Shown piece after piece: positions 6,971 to 13,065 of a stretch of 24,326 nucleotides of DNA. The stretch lies in assembly GCA_025454715.1 (NCBI GenBank), contig JALONY010000011.1, positions 1 to 24,326 on the forward strand, given 5' to 3'. A model generated the notes under the pieces. That model was not told the DNA's origin. It searched no databases and saw only the letters and a program-made list of their open reading frames with translations. The stretch comes from Anaerolineae bacterium. Lineage in GTDB: Bacteria; Chloroflexota; Anaerolineae; Aggregatilineales; Phototrophicaceae. Numbering within the stretch: the stretch's first letter is position 1; each line of letters begins with the position of its first letter. The position numbers were made by a program, and so were the translations under genes.

Positions 6971-8182
6971 CGCTGGAGGCCGACGTGACCCCCAAGCCTG
7001 CGCCGGTGGCCAGCCCGTTGCGCCTGCCCGATTTCCGGTGGTTGTGGCTGGGCGGGGTGATGGTGTCGCTGGGCGTGCAATTCTACGCGGTCGGGCTGGT
7101 GTGGCTGGTGCTGTACCTGACCGGCAGCGGGGTGCAGCTCGGCGGCTTATTGACGGTGGCGGCGGTGCCGCGTGCCGTCTCGATGTTGCTGAGCGGGCTG
7201 GTCAACGGGGCGTTGATGACCGTGGGGCTGGCGTTGCTAGGCGCAGGGGCGATGAGCATGGCCGCGCTGTTCGTCATCGCGCCGCTGAGCGGCTTGGTCG
7301 ATGCGACGTTTTACCCGGCCAACTCGGCCTTGGTGCCGCGTTTGGTGTCCAAGCCGCAGTTGGCCAACGCCAACGCGCTGATTCAGACCGCCGACACGCT
7401 GGCCAACATCGCGGGGCGAGGTCGGGCGCGTGGCTGGCGACCCGTTGACCGGACTGTTGGCCGGTTTTGCGGTCAATGCGCTGTTGTTCTTGGGCGGGGC
7501 GCTGGTGTTTTTGCGCCTGAGCCGCAAGACCGACGCGGTCAGCCGCACCGATGAGGCCGAGACACCCCAAGAGCCGCTGGGGCGGGCGGTGATGAGCGGG
7601 GTTCGCTATGCGTTGGCCACGCCGGCCATCCGCATCAGCTTGATGATGGTGGCGTTGCTCAACTTCTCGGCGATTGGTCCGATCGTGGTGGGGGGTGCGT
7701 TGCTGGTCGAGCGGCGCTTTGAGGGCGACGCCACCCTGTACGGGTTTTTGTCGGGGGCGTTCGGGGTCGGGATGTTGGTGGGCGGGGTGTTGGTCTCGCT
7801 GATGGGCACGATGCGCCGCCCGGGGATGGCGCTGGTCTATACGTCGGCGGCGCTGGCGATTGGGCTGATCGTGTTGGGGGTTGCGCCCAGCTTTCCGGTC
7901 GCGTTCGGGGCGTGCTTGTTCATCGGGGTGTTCGGCGCGTTCACCAACATCAACGCCGTCACGCTGATGCAGGTGAAGGCCGCGCCGCAGATGCAGGGGC
8001 GGGTGGCCAGCTTGTTGGTGTTTGCGGCGGTGGCGCTCGACCCGTTCTCCAACGCGGTCTCGGGCGTGCTGGGCGAGCTTAACCTCGTGGTGCTGTTCTG
8101 CGGGGCGGGGGCGTTGGTGGCGGTGGGTGCGGTGGTGGCATGGTTCAACCGCACCCTACGCGAAGAGGTGTCGATGGATTGA
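6967..8182 (+). pseudogene. MFS (DHA3/MFS_3-type) exporter with two frame breaks and a missing motif A
   Basis: A multi-membrane-segment exporter of the major facilitator superfamily, translationally coupled to the TetR gene through ATGA. The first part reads MTLEADVTPKPAPVASPLRL, DFRWLWLGG and so on to QTADTLANIAG (about 7415). The second part is a good MFS half beginning LTGLLAGFAVNALLFLGG and ending REEVSMD at 8182. Between them, ARSGAWLATR lies in a third frame (about 7417-7447). Inserting one base after GGGG near 7416 and one near 7447 restores a normal GPxxGAWLATRLTGLLAGF junction, so two single bases appear missing. Separately, TM2 (PRAVSMLLSG) runs straight into TM3 (LVNGALMTVGLALL). 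The roughly 15-20 residue loop that normally carries the DR/G-rich motif A is absent. Either the gene is decaying or the assembly is faulty here. As it stands, translation from 6967 stops at 7554. Confidence 0.82.
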
Positions 8183-8210
8183 GGGGACGGGGCGGGACAA
8201 GAGCCAGACC

Positions 8211-8240
8211 GGCGGGCGCAGCGCGCTGCGCCCCTATACG
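8211..8240 (-). repeat. REP-like hairpin, arms GGGCGCAGC
   Basis: Perfect 9-bp arms with a GC loop. The flank CTATACG on the right corresponds to the CTACG (GTAG on the minus strand) of other copies, and GGC is on the left. The arm sequence is identical to the copy at 19799-19827 in the opposite orientation. Confidence 0.75.
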
Positions 8241-8250
8241 CCTCGACCCC

Positions 8251-8280
8251 CAACGGACAACGCAGGCGTTGTCCCTACGG
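8251..8280 (-). repeat. REP-like hairpin, arms GGACAACGC
   Basis: Perfect 9-bp arms with an AG loop, flanked on the right by CTACG (GTAG on the minus strand). The other flank is CAAC rather than the usual GGC. Confidence 0.7.
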
Positions 8281-8302
8281 CACAAAAACCGGCCAACCTC
8301 AT

Positions 8303-8331
8303 CGTAGGGACGTGGCCTGCCACGTCCGCCA
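8303..8331 (+). repeat. REP-like hairpin, arms GGACGTGGC
   Basis: CGTAG flank, perfect 9-bp arms, CT loop, GCCA flank. The unit is 29 bp long, exactly the length of the copy at 19799-19827. It ends 5 bp before the stop codon of the minus-strand WD40 gene. Confidence 0.8.
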
Positions 8332-8336
8332 GAGCC

Positions 8337-9365
8337 TTACGGGACGACGCCCCACACCCGCAATGCGCCGCCGCTGTCGGTGGTGGCGAGGGTGCGCCCG
8401 TCGGGGCTGAAGGTCAGCGCGGTCAGCGGGTGCTCGGTGCTGGCGACCACCGCCACGATCAGCTCGGCTTGCGCGGGGGTGGTGATGTCCCAGAGGGTCA
8501 TCACCCCGTCTTGGCGGGCGACGGCCAAGAGCGTGCCGTCCGGCGACACGTCCAAATCGACCACCCAGTCGATTTGTTGGAGGGTGGCGATGGGGGCGTC
8601 TTGGCCGAATTGCCAGAGCGTGACGGTGCCGTCATCGCCGCCCAGCGCCACCGAGGACGCCGTGATGTAATCGATGGCCAAGACCGTGCCCGGGTGCGCC
8701 AAGACGGTCGGCTCGGGCGGGTTTTCGATGTTGGAGGCGCTGGCGATGTCCCAAACTTGCGCGCCGGTGGACGGGAAACCGCCCGCCGCCGCCATGCTGC
8801 GGACATCGGGGCTGACGGCGATGGCCGTGACGCGCAAGGCGGGCACCGCCCACTCGCCGCTGACGCTGTTGGTGATGCCGTCATACAGGCGCACGGTGCC
8901 GTCACCCACCCCGATGAAGACGCTCCCGCTGTCGCGTGAACCGGTCGTGCCCATCGCGTCGATGACCGCATCGTAGGTGGCCGTCACGAGGCGCGGGGTG
9001 ATGCCGATGTCCTCGGTTACGTCCCAGACCACCATCGTCCTATCCCAACTGCCGGTCACAATCGTGTTTTCGAGCCAGCCGACCGTCTTGACGAACGAGA
9101 AATGCTCGAAGCCCTCGTACAACGGGGTATCGCCCTCGGCCTCGATGTCCCAGACGCGCAAGGCGGTATCGTCGCTGACTGCGGCGATATAGCGCGAGTC
9201 CCAGCGAAAATCGGCGTCGTTGAAGGCGTCGGGCGCGCTGTAGACGCGCAGTTCGACCAATTCTTGGGCGTTGGCGGGGGTGATGACGGAGCGCTCGGCT
9301 TGGGCGGTGACGGGCGCCAGCAACACCAAGGCGATGGCGGCGCAAGCGAGGATACGGGTCAACAT
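8337..9365 (-). CDS. Secreted WD40-repeat protein
   Basis: A 342-residue exported beta-propeller protein. The signal peptide is MLTRILACAAIALVLLAPVTAQA. Mature repeats follow with WD-type ends and SPDG turns: SDDTALRVWDIEAEG, SWDRTMVVWDVTEDI, GDGTVRLYDGITN, STGAQVWDIASASN, DDGTVTLWQFGQD, QDGVMTLWDITTP and SGGALRVWGVVP. That is about seven blades, enough for one propeller. WD40 propellers act as protein-binding scaffolds, and no catalytic motif is seen. The opening (ITPANAQELVEL) is a style common in secreted WD40 proteins of Chloroflexota, from memory. The ATG at 9365 lies 3 bp after the stop of the hydrolase gene, so it is the last gene of a nadE-hydrolase-WD40 operon. Its partner is unknown. 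Confidence 0.9.
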   Translation of the reverse strand: MLTRILACAAIALVLLAPVTAQAERSVITPANAQELVELRVYSAPDAFNDADFRWDSRYIAAVSDDTALRVWDIEAEGDTPLYEGFEHFSFVKTVGWLENTIVTGSWDRTMVVWDVTEDIGITPRLVTATYDAVIDAMGTTGSRDSGSVFIGVGDGTVRLYDGITNSVSGEWAVPALRVTAIAVSPDVRSMAAAGGFPSTGAQVWDIASASNIENPPEPTVLAHPGTVLAIDYITASSVALGGDDGTVTLWQFGQDAPIATLQQIDWVVDLDVSPDGTLLAVARQDGVMTLWDITTPAQAELIVAVVASTEHPLTALTFSPDGRTLATTDSGGALRVWGVVP

Positions 9366-9368
9366 CGG

Positions 9369-10130
9369 CTAGTTCACTCCTGCGCGCACGAAATGCGCGT
9401 CCATCTCGCGGACGAAAACATCCCATTGGTCATCGTGGACGGGGTGGCCACACGCGGGCACCAGCACGGCGCGGGCGTTGGCGGCCTTGGCCACATAGAC
9501 CTCGGCGGCCTCGATGGGGTTGAGGCCGTCACGGTCACCCAGCAACAACAGGGTCGGGGCGGTCAGCTTGTCGGCGTTGCGTAGGCTGAGGTCACCGCCC
9601 GCGTCAATCATGCCGACGAAGCTGGACTTCCACGCTTGTACGAACGCGGCGGGGTCGTCGATGCCGTGCAGGGCGCGCTCTTGCTCGGTTATCCAACTGC
9701 CGTCGCCCATACCGTTCTGGGCGCGCTCGCGGATGATGGGCGACAGGAAGCCGGTCGCGCCGATGGTGGCGACGCTGGCGAAGCGCTGGGGGGCACGCCC
9801 CGCCGCGACCAAGGCCGTCTCGCCGCCGTCCGAGTAGCCGAGGATGTGGCAACGATCGATGTGCAGCGCGTCGAGGAAGGCCAGCACGTCCAGCGCGTCG
9901 AGGTCATAAAAATCGGGCGCGAACGTGCGCGGCTTGGGGGTGCTTTGGCCATAACCGCGCAAGCTGGGGCCAATCACGCGGAAGCGCGGGCGCAACCACT
10001 CGATGACTTGGGGGAAGTGCATCGAGGCGGTGCCCAACAGCCCGTGCAGCAGCACGATGATGGGTTTGTCGGCCTCGCCGGTATCGAGGTAGTGCAGGCG
10101 GGCACCGGTGGAAAGGTCGGCGTAGGGCAT
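9369..10130 (-). CDS. Alpha/beta-fold hydrolase
   Basis: A 253-residue cytosolic hydrolase of the Abhydrolase_1 type with no signal peptide. Visible parts are the oxyanion region LLHGLLGTASMHFPQ (about 27-41), GPSLRGYGQS, the nucleophile elbow GYSDGG with Ser100, the acid in LLLLGDRDGLNP (about Asp201) and the catalytic His229 in PACGHPVH. The triad is complete, so the enzyme should be active. The bulky lid region (about 125-175) is what normally sets substrate choice, and it does not identify the substrate. It could be an esterase, lactonase or C-C hydrolase. It lies 8 bp after nadE and 3 bp before the WD40 gene, which implies co-transcription. A link to NAD metabolism is possible but unsupported. 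Confidence 0.9.
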   Translation of the reverse strand: MPYADLSTGARLHYLDTGEADKPIIVLLHGLLGTASMHFPQVIEWLRPRFRVIGPSLRGYGQSTPKPRTFAPDFYDLDALDVLAFLDALHIDRCHILGYSDGGETALVAAGRAPQRFASVATIGATGFLSPIIRERAQNGMGDGSWITEQERALHGIDDPAAFVQAWKSSFVGMIDAGGDLSLRNADKLTAPTLLLLGDRDGLNPIEAAEVYVAKAANARAVLVPACGHPVHDDQWDVFVREMDAHFVRAGVN

Positions 10131-10138
10131 GGTGGGGG

Positions 10139-10981
10139 TTAGCGTCCTGTGTAATCGCGCAGATACAAAAAGTCGTGGCCGATGGTGCGTGAGCTGAGCT
10201 TGGCGACGTTGGGCATGGTGCGCTTGTAATGGTTGGATTTGACGCGCCGCCAGACCTTGTGCACGAACTCGGCCTCGAAGCCCTCGGCGATGACCTCATC
10301 GACCGTGTAGCGCTCATCGACCAGCAGATACAGCACTTGGTCTACCGCGTCGTAGGTGAAGCCCAGCTCGCCCTCGTCGGTCTGGCCTTCCCACAGGTCG
10401 GCGGACGGGGCTTTGTCGATGACCGGCTGGGGCACGCCCAGCGCTTGCGAGAGCTGGCGTACCTGATATTTGTACAGGTCGGCGATGGGGTGCAAGGCGA
10501 CGCCGCTGTCGCCGTAGATGGTGCTGTAGCCCAGCAAGAACTCGGTCTTGTTGCTGGTGCCCATCGGCAACAGGCCACGCGCCGCCGATTGGTCGTACAG
10601 GACGATCATGCGGGTGCGCGCCATGATGTTGCCGCGCCGCAGGTTGTTCATGTCGGGGAATTGCTCGATGAGGGCGTCGGCCATGCCGGTGATGGGCACG
10701 GTGATGCTGGGGATGCCCAGCGCCTCGATGACGAGGTCGGCATCGGTCAGGCTGGCTTGGGATGAGGTCTTGTAGGGCATCCGCACGGCCAGCACGTTTT
10801 GCGCGCCCAGCGCCTCGGCGCTCAGGTAGGCCGATAGGGCGGAGTCGATGCCGCCCGACAAGCCCAAGACCGCGCCTTTGGCACCGGCTTTCTCGATTTG
10901 GTCGCGGATGAAACCGGTCAACATTTGGCGGGCGAGCGCGGTGTTGATGCTCAGGCGGTGGCGGATGTCTGGGGCGGGCAT
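10139..10981 (-). CDS. nadE: NH3-dependent NAD+ synthetase
   Basis: A 280-residue enzyme that makes the last step of NAD synthesis, amidating deamido-NAD with ammonia and ATP. The PP-loop SGGIDS is at 42-47, GTSNKTE at 141-147 and the KAPSADLWEGQTDE signature at about 190-203; all are canonical for the short ammonia-using form. No N-terminal glutaminase (nitrilase) domain is present, so ammonia must come from elsewhere. The ATG at 10981 follows a GGAGGA about 9 nt upstream. It is the first gene of a three-gene minus-strand operon (hydrolase and WD40 protein after it) and diverges from the phn operon across about 176 bp that holds the Pho box. The sequence looks fully intact. Confidence 0.96.
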   Translation of the reverse strand: MPAPDIRHRLSINTALARQMLTGFIRDQIEKAGAKGAVLGLSGGIDSALSAYLSAEALGAQNVLAVRMPYKTSSQASLTDADLVIEALGIPSITVPITGMADALIEQFPDMNNLRRGNIMARTRMIVLYDQSAARGLLPMGTSNKTEFLLGYSTIYGDSGVALHPIADLYKYQVRQLSQALGVPQPVIDKAPSADLWEGQTDEGELGFTYDAVDQVLYLLVDERYTVDEVIAEGFEAEFVHKVWRRVKSNHYKRTMPNVAKLSSRTIGHDFLYLRDYTGR

Positions 10982-11065
10982 GGGGCGGTGTCCTCCACGA
11001 TGGTCATGCCTTCAGGATAACCGAGCACCCCCCAAGGTTCAAGCGCCGCACAACTCCGCTAGACG

Positions 11066-11095
11066 CTTTACATTTCCTTAAAAATTACTTAACAA
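11066..11095 (+). promoter_or_regulatory. Pho box: three direct 8-bp repeats with 3-bp spacers
   Basis: CTTTACAT (11066-11073), CTTAAAAA (11077-11084) and CTTAACAA (11088-11095) repeat every 11 bp, in an AT-rich island inside GC-rich DNA. This matches the cyanobacterial Pho box layout (CTTAACCT-like 8-mers, 3-bp gaps) and the TTAACA hexamers of Gram-positive PhoP boxes. It sits directly upstream of the phosphonate/phosphate-type ABC operon, as expected for phosphate-starvation control. Confidence 0.7.
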
Positions 11096-11103
11096 TGAAA
11101 CAT

Positions 11104-11109
11104 TATGGT
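11104..11109 (+). promoter_or_regulatory. Candidate -10 element of the phn operon
   Basis: TATGGT lies 8 bp after the last Pho repeat, where the response regulator would stand in for a -35 element. CATTAT at 11101-11106 is an overlapping alternative. Transcription would start near 11116 and leave a leader of about 40 nt. Confidence 0.45.
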
Positions 11110-11141
11110 ATTGCACGGGTTTCTTTGGCAACCCTTAACAC

Positions 11142-11147
11142 GAGGAG
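11142..11147 (+). promoter_or_regulatory. Ribosome binding site deciding the phnD start
   Basis: GAGGAG lies 10 nt before the ATG at 11158. It rules against the in-frame ATG at 11095, which overlaps the Pho box. Confidence 0.75.
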
Positions 11148-11157
11148 TACTTCCCGA

Positions 11158-12183
11158 ATGCGTACCCACAAGAGTTTGTTGGTGGTCGTGCTGGTCGTCG
11201 TGGCCGCGCTGACCTCGCTGAGCGTGATGGCGCAAGACGCCCTCGGCTCGGAGGCTAACCCGATTCAGGTCTATTTCGTCCCGTCGGTCGAGGCGCAGGT
11301 GATCACCACCGGCGGCGAGGTGATGGCTGCCGCCTTGAAGGAGGCCACCGGCCTGAACTTCGAAGTGTTCGTCCCGACCTCGTATGCGGCCACGGTCGAG
11401 GCGATGTGCGCCGCGCCTGCCAGCTCGATGGGCTTCATCCCGGCGGCGGGCTACGTCATCGCCAATGGGCGTTGCGGCGTCGAGGTGTCGGCGGCTGCGG
11501 TGCGCCGTGGTTGGCCGGTCTACTGGACGGCTTATATCGTGCGCCGTGACAGCGGCATCCGCACCTTCAACGACCTCGCGGGCAAGAGCTGGGCGTACCC
11601 CGATGCGGGTTCGACCTCGGGCTTCATCTTCCCGTCGGTCGAGCTGACCCAAGCCGGCATCGAGCCGGGTGAGCGCGTCGAGGCCGGTAGCCACAACAAC
11701 GTGGTGACCGCGGTCTACAACGGCGAGGCCGAGTTCGGCACCACCTTCTTCAGCCCGCCCATCGGCGAGTTCGCCCCGTGGAGCATCGGCGACAACCCCG
11801 AGCCGTATGACCTGACGGTCGAAGAGACCTACATCGGCGAAGACGGCAACCTGTATGTCGGCGATGTCCGCATCTTGGACGCCCGCGCCAACATCCGCGA
11901 GACCGCGCCGGACGTGATTAGCCAAGTCAAGGTGTTGCGCCTGAGCTCGCCCATCCCCAACGACACCCTGAGCTTCGGCGCGGAGTTCCCCGCCGAGCTG
12001 CGCGCCCAGATTCTGGAGGCGTTGATCGCCTTCAGCGAGACCGAGGCGTGGGCGGAGTCGATTGGTAGCGAGGACTTCTATGGCTGGAGCAGCATTGCGC
12101 CGGTCGAGGACAGCCTGTACGACATCGTGCGTGGGCAGTTCGAAGTGCTCGGCCTGACCGAAGACGATGTGTTCGGCAACTAA
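11158..12183 (+). CDS. phnD: Phosphonate/phosphite/phosphate ABC transporter substrate-binding protein
   Basis: A 341-residue periplasmic-type binding protein of the PhnD family. A signal peptide (MRTHKSLLVVVLVVVAALTS to VMA) precedes a mature chain with family hallmarks: NPIQVYFVPSVEA, LKEATGLNFEVFVPTSYAA, FNDLAGKSWAYPDAGSTSGF and AGSHNNVVTAVYNGEAEFG. Members bind phosphonates, phosphite or phosphate. Which one applies cannot be read here, and no C-P lyase or phosphite dehydrogenase gene is in the window. The start at 11158 is fixed by the signal peptide and GAGGAG. An intercistronic hairpin separates it from phnC, a common way to make more binding protein than transporter. A Pho box upstream points to induction under phosphate limitation. 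Confidence 0.92.
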   Translation: MRTHKSLLVVVLVVVAALTSLSVMAQDALGSEANPIQVYFVPSVEAQVITTGGEVMAAALKEATGLNFEVFVPTSYAATVEAMCAAPASSMGFIPAAGYVIANGRCGVEVSAAAVRRGWPVYWTAYIVRRDSGIRTFNDLAGKSWAYPDAGSTSGFIFPSVELTQAGIEPGERVEAGSHNNVVTAVYNGEAEFGTTFFSPPIGEFAPWSIGDNPEPYDLTVEETYIGEDGNLYVGDVRILDARANIRETAPDVISQVKVLRLSSPIPNDTLSFGAEFPAELRAQILEALIAFSETEAWAESIGSEDFYGWSSIAPVEDSLYDIVRGQFEVLGLTEDDVFGN

Positions 12184-12220
12184 GCCGAGCACTGGTTACG
12201 CTCGCTGATTTGTGTTACGG

Positions 12221-12253
12221 TACGGGCGGGGAGAGCGATTCTCCTCGCCCGTA
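12221..12253 (+). terminator. Intercistronic hairpin between phnD and phnC
   Basis: A 14-bp stem (12221-12234 with 12240-12253, one G-T pair) closes a 5-nt GCGAT loop. No T-run follows (ATTGCATTTAGG). It is therefore more likely an mRNA stabiliser or a leaky terminator that favours the binding protein than a true end of transcription. Confidence 0.65.
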
Positions 12254-12273
12254 TTGCATTTAGGGATTGAGTC

Positions 12274-13032
12274 ATGCTCATCATCGAAAACCTGACCAAA
12301 ATCTACGATAACGGCTACAAGGCGCTCGACAACATCAGCCTCGAGATTCCAGACGGGCAGTTCGTCTCGATCATCGGCTTGAGCGGCTCGGGCAAATCGA
12401 CCTTGTTGCGCTGCATCAACCGCCTGATTGAGCCGACCAGCGGGCGCATCGTCTGGAACGGGGTGGACATCACCAAGGCCGGCGACGAGGAAGTCCGCGC
12501 CATCCGCCGCCGTTTCGGGATGATTTTCCAGCAATTCAACCTCGTCAAGCGCTCGACCGTGCTGACCAACGTGTTGCAGGGGCGCTTGGGCTACGTCAAC
12601 CCGCTGTACAGCTTCTTCAACTATTTCCCCAAGGCCGACCGCGAGGAAGCGTTGGCCAACCTCGCACGGGTGGGCATCCGCGAGCAGGCGCACAAGCGCG
12701 CCAGCGACCTGAGCGGTGGGCAGCAGCAGCGCGTCGGCATCGCCCGCGCCCTGATGCAGAAGCCCGAATTGATGTTGGCCGATGAGCCGGTGGCCAGCCT
12801 CGACCCAGCGACCTCGCACAGCGTGATGAAGTACCTCGAAATCTTGAACAAAGAGGACGGCATCACGGTGCTGTGCAGCCTGCACTTCTTGTCGCTGGCG
12901 CGGGCGTACTCCGACCGCGTGATTGCGCTCAAGGGTGGGGTGTTGCAATTCGATGGCGGCCCACAGGACATCGACAACGCCCGCTTCAAGGAAATCTACG
13001 GCGAGGACGCCGTGGAAGTCCAAATCAACTGA
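12274..13032 (+). CDS. phnC: Phosphonate-type ABC transporter ATP-binding protein
   Basis: A 252-residue ATPase that powers the PhnCDE importer. All nucleotide-binding motifs are present: Walker A GLSGSGKST (35-43), Q-loop FQQFNLV (85-91), signature LSGGQ (146-150) followed by QQRVGIARAL, Walker B LMLADE (167-171), D-loop SLDP and switch His204 in CSLHFLSLA. The spacer TVLTNVLQGRLGYVNPLYSFF is characteristic of PhnC rather than of sugar or amino acid ATPases. It lies 90 bp after phnD, with a hairpin between, and 33 bp before phnE. The sequence is complete and typical in length. Confidence 0.95.
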   Translation: MLIIENLTKIYDNGYKALDNISLEIPDGQFVSIIGLSGSGKSTLLRCINRLIEPTSGRIVWNGVDITKAGDEEVRAIRRRFGMIFQQFNLVKRSTVLTNVLQGRLGYVNPLYSFFNYFPKADREEALANLARVGIREQAHKRASDLSGGQQQRVGIARALMQKPELMLADEPVASLDPATSHSVMKYLEILNKEDGITVLCSLHFLSLARAYSDRVIALKGGVLQFDGGPQDIDNARFKEIYGEDAVEVQIN

Positions 13033-13065
13033 CCCCGTTATTTTGTCATTAAGGGACGTACCGAG

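Larger units (their letters stand above)
8183..8336. repeat. Convergent intergenic region made of three REP-like hairpins
   Basis: The 154 bp between the MFS stop and the WD40 stop hold three palindromes of one geometry (9-bp arms, 2-nt loop, GTAG on one side). They are GGGCGCAGC arms at 8214-8222/8225-8233, GGACAACGC arms at 8255-8263/8266-8274 and GGACGTGGC arms at 8308-8316/8319-8327. The first two point one way and the third the other, like the paired REPs of a BIME. They may also end transcription from both sides. Confidence 0.75.

Noticed and set aside
11095..11157. Earlier ATG for phnD
   Set aside because: It overlaps the third Pho repeat, lies upstream of the predicted transcript start, and would bury the signal peptide.
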